Of a DNA stretch of 64,000 bases, positions 1 through 15,000 are shown piece after piece. The notes beneath the pieces are model-generated. The model did not search any database and was not told the origin of the DNA. It saw only the letters and a list, made by a program, of their open reading frames with translations. The stretch lies in assembly GCA_947095585.1 (NCBI GenBank), contig OX352765.1, positions 25,574,254 to 25,638,253 on the forward strand. The letters run 5' to 3'. Positions within the stretch are counted from its first letter, which is position 1. Every line of letters begins with the position of its first letter. Source of the DNA: Nephrocerus scutellatus (Eukaryota > Arthropoda > Insecta > Diptera > Pipunculidae). The position numbers were made by a program, and so were the translations under genes.

Positions 1-182
1 GATACAGTAGTAGTAAAGTAAAGTAACATCACCAAAGGTTAATTAATAATCTTGAACGGTGAACTCTTATTGTGATAAGATACTCCACGTAGTAAATCTT
101 CGCAATACAATTTTTACGACTTAAATAAATCTTTCATTCAAGGTAAAATTTTCGAGGTAAAAAAAAACAATTTATAAAAATT

Positions 183-400
183 AAAAATGTTCATCTAATT
201 TCTCTATTCGGAGATACACAAGTTCGGGACGTTTGTAAAACATCGGGTTGATTTTGAAAAAAATTATATGGGAGCACCTTGACCCTGGAGACAGATCACT
301 TTCAAATTTTTACAAAAAGTGTTGGAGATTATTTTAATTTTTTTAAAGTGAAACTATAGTTTATCGGGGGTGAGGAGAAAATTTAGTACGGTATCAAAAA
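183..400. repeat. Interspersed repeat D (degenerate copy)
   Basis: Carries the hallmarks of a repeat seen five times in the window: a TATGGGAGC segment, a GGACC/GGCCC segment, and TTTTTACAAAAAGTGTTG followed by an AT-rich stretch. Related copies are at 8046-8325, 16130-16370, 23255-23610 and 54530-55085. No coding capacity is visible. The TE class is not assignable by eye. Confidence 0.5.
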
Positions 401-1426
401 TAATTCTTTGTTACGATATTATAAGTCACATTATTGTGTTACATTTTGTGAATTTTGGAAATTAAGCCATTTCTCAAGCGATTTGTATGAAATTCATACA
501 AAGGTACGTCTTTCCTATGGATATTCTAGGATGTGATTCTTCTCTCACTTCTCAAGCGATTTGTATGAAATTCGATATGAAGGGCTTTTTTTGCCCTGTT
601 CGTACCGTTCGTAAAAATATAATGATATTAAACCTAAGGAAGTTTCACTTCTTCCACGTGTACACTGACACACGCACAATTTTTTTTATTTAAGAACGCC
701 CCTAGCCCATGTGGCTGGCACTTCGACCTAATAAAATTTATTGTATCATATGGTGTAATTAGTCTAACAGACGTACTAATGAAGAATAGTAATACAGAGA
801 ACTAGCTGTACACCCTAGCGTTACCAGGACCCCCCCCCCCCCTAAGCAAGACATCATAAAGACCAGCCAAGCAATAATAACAGGCGTTGCCCGGCTGTCA
901 CTAACCTTACTGACCTACAAACAAATGACCACCCCACACCAAGATACCCCTTTCCCACACTGACTCACACTACTAAGTACACCCAAAACTGTAGCATAAA
1001 ACCTCCGAAGCAAAAAATCAATCAATCAATTGTACAATCGTGACAACCTGATCAAAATCGATACTTTAGTTTCCAAGATTAGCGTAGCCAATTAAGAGTG
1101 TAAGATTACCTCTTTATATAAGATTTAAAAAAATCACAATTATCGCGAATATGACTAAACGATTACTGTCAAAACACATCTGACTCCAACAAGATTATGA
1201 CAATCGTTGATTGATCATCATGTATTGATTTCCACAGCAAAAATGCTGTAACCTCTAGGAATCTTTAAAGCAGCAATAATGTATACGCCGCAGTCCAGCG
1301 AAATAAAAAAGTGGTTCTCCTCCAATTTTGACACATGATCTATTCTTAGATCTAGATTTAAAAAAATGAAAGCACGCAAAAGAAACTACTTTTAAGATTT
1401 TTCAAGCACAAAATCCCTCAACCCCT
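401..1426. other. Non-coding stretch with C-rich repeat
   Basis: No gene seen. Positions 795-1010 hold a C-rich segment (CTAGCTG start, a poly-C run near 831, many CACC/CCAC words) that resembles 14706-15000 and 25290-25520, so it is probably an unclassified interspersed repeat. The rest is AT-rich unique-looking DNA. Confidence 0.4.
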
Positions 1427-1630
1427 TTATGCTGGTATAGCTACACTAAATCCCAAAAAAAAAATCGCCAGAGCTATATCCCCAAACAAATAGTCCCTAA
1501 GCATGTTGGTGTTTGGGATTTTGGTTTTGGGAATTTCGAGTCGGTTCCCTAGAAAGTAGGGTGGGTGAAGATCAAACTTTACACATTTGGACAATTTGAT
1601 TAGCAGTTCTCTCAGTTTCGCAGACGACAA
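1427..1630 (-). pseudogene. PIF/Harbinger-like transposase remnant
   Basis: A 67-codon open stretch whose middle reads like the DDE_Tnp_4 (ALP1/HARBI1-like) segment before the third catalytic block: an IPKTKIPNT-type stretch followed by DYLFGDIALAI, compared with the family pattern of a short proline-rich link and then YVFVGDDAFAL. No second catalytic motif, DNA-binding partner ORF or terminal repeats are visible, so this is at most a short scrap of a dead element. The call rests on one motif and could be coincidental. Confidence 0.4.
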
Positions 1631-2740
1631 AAGAAAGGAATCGGCGGCTGTGACAAGATGATTACATTACCACAGCCAAGTTAAGTTCCATATTCGCGCA
1701 TAATGAAATGAAACTGAATACATAAATCGACATCGTACCATCCACCGTACAGTTGTGTACCCCGTACGTTTGTAAACTTATCAATTATGGTTTTATTGGA
1801 TCCTCATTTTGTGATGCACATATTCTTTCATTCTTGAGCCAGTGCAATCGATTTTAATCGCTTAAAAAGTAGTCCATGCACATGCGTCATTTAATTGCGT
1901 TTCAGCTCATATTTCATTAGGTTAAAAGTACTTCTGCGACAGCTCCGCCGATAACGACTTTAATACCGACTGGAACTGGATTACACGAAGACATACATTA
2001 AAAGTTATAGCGTACGCTTCTTCTCCAGTTCGCCGTCACTCAAAGAGTCATTATCACATTTCAATCATGTGATGAATGCCCGCATAACTTCTGACTGCCG
2101 GAGAGATAATATTTTTTTTTTGCAAATCCCTCGAAGTCTGATGCATAAAATTATTAGTCTTAATTCGCAAAAAAGCAATAATGCTTAATGGATTTTAGAA
2201 TTGACATGTCTGACAGCACGTCGTTCGTATCTCAAAAGCATTTAAACAGATTTACGATTAATTAATAAACTACTTCACCAGAATTTACGCAGTTGTCTGA
2301 ATTATATTAGCCCTATACGACAGATTATTGAATGAGCAAGTTAAAATGAATGTTTTATTAATAAATGGGACTTTTTTTTGGCGGAAACTCGCGAAGAGAC
2401 GAAATTAAATTTAGTTGAAACGCTCGTGCAGTTGCCTAATAGATTATGTAAAATCATGTGAACGTGAATAACCCAAACAATGTGTTAATATTTAAGTACA
2501 AACGTAAGTATATTTATATACGTTAGACATACGAGTTTTTAAATACAGATAGTACTGACCGACTAGGCAATGCTCTTACCAGTTTGTTCGTCCAGAAATT
2601 CTAGGGAAAGTAAATAGCGTCTGCCTCGCTATTTGACCTTCCATTTCACTGAATGATTATCATTTGAATAAATATTTGAATGTCTGGCACACTTTTTGTA
2701 ATTGTAATATGTGTTTTTAAAACCTGCCTGCTTAAAAGCA
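1631..2740. other. AT-rich stretch without recognisable features
   Basis: Both strands are stop-rich. I see no conserved protein motif, no tRNA-like boxes and no clear repeat. It lies downstream of the visible NBEAL exons on the minus strand, but no WD40-like exon could be recognised here. Confidence 0.4.
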
Positions 2741-3016
2741 TTGATGGAGGCAATCCTCTCACTACGTGTAGTGGTGGAAGCAAATCTAAGCAGACTAAAC
2801 TACGTTTGATCATGGCAGGCAACATCACGGAAGCCAACGCAAGAAGAGATAGACAGACTCCGCTAAATAGCAAGTATATGCCATATATGATGGAGGCGAT
2901 CCTTGTACTGCTCCCACTACGTGTACTGGTGGAAGCAAATCTAAGCAAGGCCACAACACGGAAGCAAACGCAAGAAGAGATAGACAGATTCCGCTAAATA
3001 GCAAGTATATGCCATG
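2741..3016. repeat. Two-unit tandem repeat (about 146 and 128 bp)
   Basis: Two adjacent units both begin GATGGAGGC and both contain GTGGTGGAAGC or CTGGTGGAAGC, then AAATCTAAGCA, then CGCAAGAAGAGATAGACAGA, and end with CCGCTAAATAGCAAGTATATG. The second unit lacks about 20 bp in its middle. Open reading frames crossing it on both strands look like by-products of the repeat. Confidence 0.75.
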
Positions 3017-3179
3017 GTGTGAAAGTTTGACTTCAAGAAAAACTTTGAAGTCAGATTGAGCAACAAGAAGGAATTTAAGCCTGGAACTGAATACCAATAA
3101 CAACCGGGAGCCATAATGTAGTAACGAATGAATTAAAGAAAGCAGATGGCGCTTGTTTGGGAGTGCATGCCTTCCAAAA

Positions 3180-3913
3180 ATTAATTATTCCAAAGCAATA
3201 GGAGAGTACCCGAGTATATTCTAAGCAGAGATGCACGTGAACGTGCTCACTGCAATTTGGAAAAGAAGTACATCATTTAGAAAATAGCCATCATGACGGA
3301 TATCCTAGCAGCAATAAGGGTTCTGGATGCATCCCGCATTAAGCCACTGGAGCAGTGGAGGGACAAACTGAACAGAGTGGGCGAGATCAACAAAGTATGT
3401 CTATGCTGGGAGCCAGGACACATCGGTATAGAAGACAACAAGGCAAAGGATGAACTCGTGAATCCGTCAATCGTTTTTTTTGATGTGTGGAAGGCACCGT
3501 AAGTACATTTTCGACACAAGAAAACCACTAGATCTAGACTTCTTTTACGCTTCTTTATACTCTCGACTGCTGTCAGCCATCACTGCTATTGTAGGTGTCA
3601 TCACTGGACAATGTCTCATAGCCAGGCATGCATCAAGACTTGGAGTCTTTTCTAATGACTTTTGCAGAAGCTGCATAGATGAGGAGGAGGAGGAGGAGAC
3701 CATCGTCCACCTTCTCTGTACTTGTCCAACCCTCTCTCAAAAGCGTAAACTCCATATGGGAGCTTTCTTCTACAACAACACTAATGATCTCAACATCATC
3801 CTACGCTTCATTGGTTCTTCGAGTAGGTGGAGCGAATTTTTCCTGATCCGTGTGGTATTACAATGGACTATTATTAGTCTGAGTGTGTCGGTTTCACTGA
3901 CAGCCACCTTAAC
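3180..3913 (+). mobile_element. Non-LTR retrotransposon family A, 3' fragment (RNase H and C-terminus)
   Basis: Translated pieces show the end of an RNase H domain (CWEPGHIGIEDNKAKDEL) and then, in another frame, the family A C-terminus: GVITGQCL, LGVFSNDFCRSC, an acidic run, HLLCTCPTLS and KRKLHMGAFFYN. The Cys pattern C-x2-C...H-x3-C-x-C is typical of the C-terminal segment of RNase H-bearing insect non-LTR elements. The fragment ends in a CCACCTTAACCTAACC tail like the other copies. It is 5' truncated and frameshifted. Confidence 0.8.
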
Positions 3914-3919
3914 CTAACC

Positions 3920-4740
3920 ATGTGACGACATATGAGGCATGGTTCACCACTTTACCCCTGAGACCAAGTCCTATCAATAGAGAGAGAAGATTTCTGGAAG
4001 AAAGCAAAAGGGTTTATTATCGGCGGATAAGGCTATGGCATCTGTTTTTTTACGGATGCAAAAAAAATCATCATGGTTTATTACCCTGTCATTACTATTG
4101 AGGTCTTTTACGACGCTTGCGAGAAAAAATAAAAAAACGAAATATCCTTGGTCAGGCATTCGCCTTATCCTTATTGAATCTTGCAAAAAAAAAAATTGAA
4201 AATTTTACAATTGTTTTCCACTTTTCTTGTCGTTTTGGACCAACAATACAAGTCCGAGAGAAAAATTAATTTCCATCTGTTTGTACTGGCCATGCAACGC
4301 ACCGTGAAAAAATACATGATAGAAATCCCGCCGCAGGTTTTGCTATGTGATAAGTGTGATATTTTCAAATAACTCATTAATCCCGGCCGTTTCCATTTCA
4401 TCATTATACGTAATCAAAACTTGAGTTATGTTCTTCTGTTATATACAATAGTTTCATACAAGTTTGAACACGATGAAATAGTTCATTCATGATTGATATT
4501 TTCTGCGAAATTTAAAAAAAAAACCTTATTTCACCGGAAAGGGAGTCATCACCCCGCTGCGCAATGTTTGTTTGATGTCATAAATTTTTTAAGTTTTTTT
4601 GATGTGAGTGCAAAAGAAATGTTCAATCTTTTAAATGTAGAGGCAGTCAGTCAACCACTCTGTGTGCTATTAGAGTCAATATAAAGTATTGACTTAGGCA
4701 TAAACATACATACACGCCGTTCATACAATATTCTACATAT
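3920..4740. other. Non-coding, AT-rich
   Basis: No gene or clear repeat seen between the family A tail and the long-TIR element. Short ORFs here are low-complexity Lys/Phe strings caused by A/T runs. Confidence 0.4.
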
Positions 4741-4741
4741 A

Positions 4742-6220
4742 CAGGGTGTATCCGTTAAGGTGGCAAATACTTAAAGGGATGATTCCTTGGTTGTTTTCAT
4801 GAAAAAAATCGTATGGGAGGGGGGTGTCTATTTTTCCCCCTGCGGTGTACGTAGCGTTTTAATGGGAAGAGATGTACTTTTGACGCTAAATCACTCCACA
4901 CCCTATAACTCTTGAGCACTTATAGCTACAAGGTCACTGTTGGTCTTTTTTGGAAAAGTATTAAATTTCTAAGATCATACAATGTACATTTTTTTAAATT
5001 CTTAAAACCTGTACCAGTAGTAAGAAGCTTCATCTTCTTCTTCTCATTCATTTTAATTAAGTTTACTTGTAAGTAAAGTTTTACAGTTTTTTTGTTTTTT
5101 TTTTTCTTAAAATTCATTTTACAAACTTTTAATTTTAGCTTTGTTCCTGTTGACCCAATGTGTAACATTTTGCTATGGATTTGTAGAATATTGAATTAGG
5201 CTTTAATACTACATTTGCCAAAAAAAACCATCTGACAGCATTTTTCGAATTGATCGCGTTTCAAAATTCAATTAAAAAATTGACTTTTACGACGTTTATA
5301 TCAGTAAAATCTCACGCCGTAGCTCAGTGGAAGTGCACATGGCTGCTGAGCAGGAGTTTCAGGTTCGAATCCCAGCAACACTAAAAGTATTTTTCACGGT
5401 GTCCCACCTCTCGCGAATGGGTGACAAACGTTCCGAGAGTAATACCTTGTCACGGAAAACTTTCGTTCGGATACGGCCTTAAATTGTAGGTCCCTTCCAT
5501 TTGTGTCCAAAAATTAACATGCGCAGCACAAATGGTCGTGAGAAGTTGTCCTTGGATCGCAATGGTCTGTCGCGCCGAATATTATTATTATATCAGTAAA
5601 AGTTTCATGGATTTAAAAAAATGTATATTGTTTGAACTTAAAAACTTTATTTTCTTTCAAAAAATGGCCTTGTAACTAGAAGCGTTCAAGAGTTATAGTT
5701 ATATGGAAGTCATGTAAGGTCAAAAGTACGTTTGCTTTCATTTTACAAACTTTCAATTTTAACCCTGCTCCTGTTGATAGAATCTAGAAACATTCTGAGG
5801 TGGATTTGTAGAAAATTGTACAGGCTTTAATACTGCATTTTTCAAAAAAAAATTATCCGAGAGCATTTTTTGAAATAATCGCGTTTGAAAATAAAATTAA
5901 AAAAAAAAAAAATTTTTTTTCTGACTTTGACTACGTTTATATTGGTAATGGTTTTAAGAATTTAAAAAAAATGTACATTGTGTGATCTTAGAAATTTAAT
6001 TCTTTTCCAAAAAAGGCCAACAGTGACCTTGTAGCTAGAAGTGTTCAAGAGTTATAGGGTGTGAAGTGATGTAAGGTCAAAAGTACATCTCTTCGCATTA
6101 AAAAGCTACGTACACCGCAGGGGGAGAAAATAGACCCCCCCCCTCCCATACGATTTTTTTCATGAAAACAACCAAGGAATCATCCCTTTAAGTATTTGCC
6201 ATCTTAACGGATACACCCTG
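4742..6220. mobile_element. Non-autonomous DNA transposon with long terminal inverted repeats
   Basis: The left end begins CAGGGTGTATCCGTTAAGG and the right end is its inverse, finishing in GGATACACCCTG. The inverted similarity continues for roughly 260 bp at each side, including a run of G's mirrored by a run of C's and the segment around CTATAACTCTTGA. A TA dinucleotide lies at both borders, consistent with a TA target duplication. There is no transposase ORF. The centre is interrupted by a SINE at 5310-5587. A decayed relative lies at 39446-40276. TIR length and TA target fit a Tc1/mariner-type MITE, but no autonomous partner is identified. Confidence 0.8.
5310..5587 (+). mobile_element. 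tRNA-derived SINE, copy 1, inside the long-TIR element
   Basis: The head resembles a tRNA gene: GCCGTAGCTCAGTGG (A box) and, about 40 bp later, GGTTCGAATCC (B box), followed by a non-tRNA body of about 200 bp and an ATT-repeat tail. It is flanked by a perfect 14-bp target duplication (TTATATCAGTAAAA at 5296-5309 and 5588-5601). A second copy with the same body is on the minus strand at 44905-45195. Not a functional tRNA: no acceptor stem closes after the B box. Confidence 0.85.
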
Positions 6221-6224
6221 TATA

Positions 6225-7285
6225 CATAATGATAGTACGAGTACATATAATACTGAGAAATGAAAGATAAGATGATAGCGCCGCATTTATGGGTGACACC
6301 GGCACCGGCACGGCGGAACGTCACAATTATGGCGCGGCGTGGTGAACTCCAAACGTCCTTAATTAATAAATTCCATTATGCATTTCGCTTTATTTATTTT
6401 GACGTTTCGTTCCATCACTGGCTTAATAGCCCGGTGTCAAAAGATAATGCATGCAATCAAGTAATATGATGGCGATGAACGCAGTGAGCGATTTAAGCGA
6501 TTTTTATTTACATTCGCCCTGGTGTTGATTTTTCCAGGAAAAAATTCCTTTGAGTGATAACAATAACAGTCAAAAGTGAATTAAAACCAACCAATACCTG
6601 TCATATAATGAGTCATTAAAGTAATCAATTGGGTAAACACAGAACCTGAGAACAAATAAGGTTGAATTCTTCGTCTTAATTTTCCTCTTAAAATATTAAC
6701 TAAATCAATATTTATATACACATACGAGTATATATGATTTAAGTATGTCTACTGATAAGAATCACAAGTTATCAAAAATCTTTTTTATTCCATTAGAAAC
6801 GTTTTTACTCGTTTGTCATGTGCACGCCCGCCAAAGTCCGTGCTTCCGTTGCTGATTAAAATCTGGTCTGAACTGGATTTGATTAGTGGAGACGACATCA
6901 CGAGATAAATACATCACGTGTACTTTGTCGGGTGAAAAAAATGTACATACATACATACGAACATTGGCTAATGATCTTTTATTGGTCGTTGTCGGTGGAA
7001 CGAGGACAGCTTGACTTTAATTTTAATTTAATTTATTACAATCAATACAATATTAAGATAATGTCTTTTTAAAAACTTTTTTTTAATTTGGCTCGACCCC
7101 TTTTTGTCTGTATTTTTGAATACTTTGAGGTCCCATTTAACCAACTTCCACACGACGTGAGAAAATTTTAAAATTACAAGAAAGAGTCCGTAAAGCCACA
7201 GTGGCACTCTTCTCAAGAAAAAAGACATAGGAAGTAAATTAGTTATTCAACCTCATATTACTTATTGGCTTTTTGGTGGAATGCA
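6225..7285. other. Non-coding, AT-rich
   Basis: No supported gene. A short CATA repeat lies near 6942-6958. ORFs over 60 codons here show no recognisable motif. Confidence 0.4.
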
Positions 7286-7289
7286 TTAG

Positions 7290-8050
7290 ATAAAGCGATC
7301 AATCGCGACAAACCAAACAGAGTCCAAAGATCAGCTTGTCTTTGTGTGAGCGGAGTGCTTCGTACAACTCCATCTGCTCAACCTTGCTCCACTCGACGCG
7401 CGCCTACTCGCCTCAGAGCAATCTCTCAGTGGACCGTGTGGTAGTTGTATGGCTGATGAACTCGCCAAACATAGCACCACACTACCCCTATTGCCTGAAT
7501 ATGGTTCACTAGGCATGCCGATCGCTACGTGCAAACTCATGTTTAAACGGGATGCTATAATAAAAACTAATTATAGATGGTCAAACGGTACAACTTGCAT
7601 AGCAACGAAGCAGATCTGGCTCAAACTGGATCCGAAGCGCTCCAGGTGTTTGATCTCTCAAAACAGACTGCACATTAGTGCCATTATAGGTGTCATAATT
7701 GGACACTGTCTCATAGGCAAGCCTGCAGAGACATTAGGAGTCTTCTCCAACGATTTCTGCAGAAGCTGCATGGATGACGAGGATGAGGAAACCACTCTCC
7801 ATCTTCTTTGTACGTGCCCAGCCCTCTCGAATAGGCGGAAGCTCCATCTGATAGCGTTCCTTTTCAACCATCTCAACTATCTAACCCAAATTGACATTAA
7901 TTAATAGTCTATTGCGCTTCTTACGAAGCTCCAAGTGGTTCAACGATTAGGCGTGGGATTTTCTAGATCCTTGTGGTATCACAACGGACCTTCATGGTCT
8001 AAGTGCGTCGGTTTTGACTGACGGTCACTTCAACCTAGCCTAACCTAACC
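7290..8050 (+). mobile_element. Non-LTR retrotransposon family A, 3' fragment
   Basis: Contains MADELAKHSTTLPLLPE (the last RNase H residues and following linker), GVIIGHCLIG, LGVFSNDFCRSCMDDE, LHLLCTCPALSNRRKLHL and a 3' UTR ending AACCTAGCCTAACCTAACC. It matches the 3' portions at 3.9, 52.3 and 58.1 kb. 5' truncated, with a stop shortly after the Cys-rich segment. Confidence 0.85.
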
Positions 8051-8325
8051 CGATGGACAAAATTTTTTTGTAAATTTTTTGGAGGGAACGGGCCCATACA
8101 ACCGAGGGGTGCCCATACAATTTTTTTCAAAAATTAGATTTTCTTCAAATTTTAAACACATGTGTATCACTGATGGACAATACTTCTGTAAAAATTGTAT
8201 AGTAATCGGGCCCTGAGGACCGAGTGGTGCCCATGTATTTTTTTTAAATTAGCCCAATTTTCTTCAAATTTTAAAAACATATGTATGTATCTCCTATTAG
8301 AGAATTTACAAGAAAAATTTTCATG
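8046..8325. repeat. Interspersed repeat D
   Basis: Two partial units with GATGGACAA, GGGCCC and CCGAG/GTGCCCATA words and the closing segment AGAGAATTTACA...TTCATGGGTTG, shared with the copies at 16.2 and 54.6-55.1 kb. It abuts the 3' tail of the family A fragment. Confidence 0.6.
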
Positions 8326-8329
8326 GGTT

Positions 8330-9024
8330 GTTTTTTTTATTTTAGACATACGTAAATCCAACACTTATCCACTAAGCAGACAATTCTTCTGCTCGAGGAA
8401 AATAGATAGAGCAGGTTGATGGGGGTGAATAAAGCAAAGACAAAATACATAGATACTTAATAGCAATTGTAAATCAAATAATTTCTGTCTAAGATTATGC
8501 ATTGCCACGTACAATTAAGTACTTGTAAATAGATAATAAATCGAACACAACATTAAAATGTCAAAATAAAATATGTATTTACATTATAACCAGAAAAAAT
8601 TCAGATGCTTCTAAATAGTAAGTATCCCCATTTGTATAAACATCAACCAATAAATCACAAACATCAATCAATCTCTAAATTAATTATCTAAATTATCTCG
8701 AGTTGCAATTTTCGGCGTTATTACACAAAATCACGATGAAATGTGAGGTGTGTTTCGCCAGTTACATACGTGTGTAGTTTTCCATGTTTATTGGAAGACA
8801 GCAAATGACAGGCGATGGTATGACATGACACTGTACTCATATACATTACACTAATTTGGTTAATTCAGTCTAAGTATGCGAGAGTTAAAACTGTCGTAAG
8901 CATTTGCTGTGTTCTATTAATCATGGCGAACTACACACAAGTACTACAACACTGCACATGCACTTGCATATGAATTGTTATATTTTTCTTTGATAACTAA
9001 AAGTTGCGTGTATGATTGTAATTA
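8330..9024. other. Non-coding, AT-rich
   Basis: No gene or family-level repeat recognised between repeat D and the Tigger-like element. Confidence 0.4.
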
Positions 9025-11090
9025 CAGGAATACCTCGCATAGTACGGCTTCGATTAGTCCGAATTCACTATAGTACGGTTTTAAAAAATCCACACAAAAA
9101 TTTTTATTTTTCTAAATTTTTCGATTTTTTGCATTTATCCGGTTTATTTTACAACAAAAAATATTTTCTGTATCAAAACTCTCGACTTTTTTCCATTTTT
9201 CGGTTTATTTTTACTTTTGGTTATAATTATTATAATTATAATTTTCGCCGCTGTAATGTTATATTTTTCGGGGATTCCCCAATTTGCACGAATAAAATAT
9301 GTAAGCATTTGACGTGTGTTAATTATATCAGTTTTATGCATGCAGTGAAAAAGTAAAGTTGTTTTTGAAATAAAATAAATTAATTAAAAGTGCAGTTTGA
9401 GTACAAAAAGAAAATTTCAAAGTGATTCTTTAAGCCAGAAACGAAAAAGGCTCACCTCAGAGCAAAAATTAAGCATCATAAAGCTTCACGAAGAAGGTGC
9501 ATTTGCTAAAATAGGCCGTGACAAGGAGATTGAAGAGTCATCAGTTAGAAAAATTATACAAAAAAAAATACAAATCGGAAGGTATGGCTACGGGTTCTTA
9601 CTTATCAAAAGTAGTGAGCAAAACCAGAAGCACGCGAATGGTTAATATGGAGCGGCTATTATCCAAATTGGAAAAATAATTCCACTTAGTCAAATGGAAA
9701 TTCAAGCTAAGGCTTTAAAGTCTTTACAATGACTTCAAGAATATTGATGGTGATGCTGATGGTCCTGATGGTGATGCTGTTTATACAGAAGAAAATGAAG
9801 GTGATAACACTAGTAAAAATTTCATGGCAAACCGTGGGTGGTTTTTTCGTTTTAAACAACGAACTAGTATCCACAATGTACGCTCTGTTGGTGAATCTGT
9901 CAGCACAGATAAAGAGGCTGCGTTAAAATATCCGACCGAATTGAGTGAACTAATGCAACAAGGATGCTACAAAGACGAACAAATTTTCAACGTTGATTGA
10001 ACGGGATTGTTTTAGAAAAAGTTGCCGTCACGCACTTTTATTGCAGCTAATGAAAGTTCTTGCCCTGGTTATAAAATTTCAAAAGACCGTTTCACACTGT
10101 TATTAGGTGGAAATGCAGCAGGGGATAAAACCGATGCTTGTATACCGTGCAGAAAATCCTCGAGCTCTTAAACATTTTTCAAAAAACGATCTTTCAGTGT
10201 TGTGGCGCTCAAATAAAAAAGCGTGGGTTACAAAATCTTTATTTGAAGATTGGTTCACGAATTGTTTTTGCCCTACAACAGAACGTTATTGCAAATAAAA
10301 GGGATTGGATTTTAAGATTTTGTTGATTTTGGATAATGCCCCTGGTCATCCGACTAGTCTTTGCCATTGTCAACATGGCATGAAGTTACGGTAAGAAATA
10401 TGAGAGCGGTATGGAAACATATAATTCCACATTGCTCAAATGATTTCGTTGGATTTGAAACCCGTTTTACAGAAGTCACTAATGGAAATTGGACAAGAAT
10501 TGGGTTTCATGGAGCTGGATTCCGCCGACGTAATTCCATCATTGAATCAAACACCAACGAATTGGATAATGAAACACTCATCAACATAGATGAACAACGA
10601 GCCTATAAAGAACGGGAGAACAATTTAGACAAGGAAGACTGTTTTGAAGTTCCCCCACAAACATTGAGCTTGGAACAACTAACAAAAATTGTCGGGATAG
10701 ATGAAAAATTGTCCGAGTTCATCAGTGAAGTTGATCCAAAGATAGAACGTAGCCTTAATATCTGCCGAATGTTAAAAAATGCAACTCGTTGCTACACAGA
10801 ATTTTATGATGAAAAAAAAACCACGAAGAAACAGGTACAATCTTTCCTCCAATTTTTACAAAGGAAAAAATAGATTTCTAGGTTAACCTGTATTTTTTGT
10901 TTAATTATTTTTAATAAAGACTGAATTTGAATGCAATAATTGTTCTATATTTATTTAAATTTTGCGAGAAATATTTTTTTTTGGAACCAATTAACATTTT
11001 TTCTATGTATTGAGAACTTCAATTAGTCCGGTTTCAAATAGTACGGGAAATTCGTGGAACCGATTAACCGGACTATTCGAGGTATTCCTG
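9025..11090 (+). mobile_element. Tigger/pogo-like DNA transposon, decayed
   Basis: The ends are inverted repeats: left CAGGAATACCTCGCATAGT, right (reverse strand) CAGGAATACCTCGAATAGT, with TA on both sides (9023-9024 and 11091-11092), the pogo/Tigger target. Inside, on the plus strand, are transposase pieces: an N-terminal helix-turn-helix (KRLTSEQKLSIIKLHEEG, near 9440-9560), a CENP-B-like segment (GWFFRFKQRTSIHN, near 9835-9880), DDE-domain pieces around 9990-10330 interrupted by several stops and frameshifts, and a C-terminal piece at 10361-10873 (WKHIIPHCSNDFVGFE). The transposase is broken. The element lies about 320 bp beyond the last visible NBEAL exon, in the direction of NBEAL transcription and on the opposite strand. 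Confidence 0.9.
9397..10873 (+). pseudogene. Tigger-like transposase pseudogene
   Basis: Successive fragments in shifting frames cover the expected order: PSQ/pogo-type helix-turn-helix, CENP-B-like DNA-binding domain, DDE endonuclease region, and a C-terminal acidic tail ending at a stop near 10873. Internal stops between about 9990 and 10350 remove continuity, including around the second DDE block (DFVDFG near 10320, where an intact copy would read a VLLLDNAPGHP-type motif). Family-level call only; no host gene. Confidence 0.8.
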
Positions 11091-11092
11091 TA

Positions 11093-11414
11093 CTTGTAAT
11101 TGGCAACAAATGGAACACAGCAATTAACTATTGATATTGAGATCTGAAACGTAACATTATTTGCCTAAGTATAGTTGGTTTACTTATCCTTCGCTTTACT
11201 TTCTAGTTCCATCTTCCTTCTTATTCACAATAAACAAAATTGTTGCAAACAGTAATTAGATATACAAACATAATTTCAGGCGAAGGTATATGTTAATGCA
11301 ATTCAATACAAAAAAGTAAAATAAAATAAATGAAAAATAAACAGTTTTTTTGTGTACAGATTATCAAACTGACAATAAAATCGGTACAAGATCTTTCAAT
11401 ATTTGTTAACTTAC
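11093..11414. other. Sequence 3' of the last visible NBEAL exon
   Basis: Intron-like sequence beginning, on the minus strand, with the GTAAGT donor after 11415. No acceptor plus WD40-like coding stretch is recognisable before the Tigger element, so the remaining NBEAL C-terminal exons must lie further down, have diverged beyond recognition, or be missing. Confidence 0.5.
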
Positions 11415-14511
<3,097 letters not shown>

Positions 14512-14705
14512 CTGGAAGAAAAATGCAAAAATGCGCAAATATTTTCATTTATATGACAGTAACTTTTTTGCTATATTATTTGTAATGGAACCCAGTAATT
14601 ATTTTGCTTAAAAATATTCCATTTAACGAATACGTTGACAAATTTGCAAACAAACTTGCCTTTAGGCAAATCACAACGTTGATTTTTGTGTTTTTTTTTT
14701 TTTTT

Positions 14706-15000
14706 TGATACTAGCTGACCAGCTAGTTGCCTGGCTGCCCGAACCCACACTGTCCCCACCACACTACCCACCCCCACCCAACTGACCACCAAGACCCTTC
14801 AACATCCACCATGAGATAAAAACCCCCACCCACCCAAACATATTTCAGCACTATTAATAAACTACACTGTCTTCGACTTAATCTCATACAAACAATACCT
14901 AGCTACCCACCAAGTCAACCACCTCAAAACCATTACATCACTAACACCATACAAACATCCACGCCAATCGTCCCCAACACAACCCAAAGTTTCAGCTATA
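14706..15000. repeat. C-rich interspersed repeat, unclassified
   Basis: Starts ACTAGCTGACCAGC and runs into a CACC/CCAC-rich, G-poor strand. Similar composition and words occur at 795-1010 and 25290-25520. It could be the 5' part of an unrecognised non-autonomous element. No coding signal. Confidence 0.4.

Noticed and set aside
5316..5400. Possible tRNA gene (A and B boxes present)
   Set aside because: No matching acceptor stem follows the B box, there is a non-tRNA body with an ATT tail and flanking target duplications, and a second copy exists: it is a SINE.
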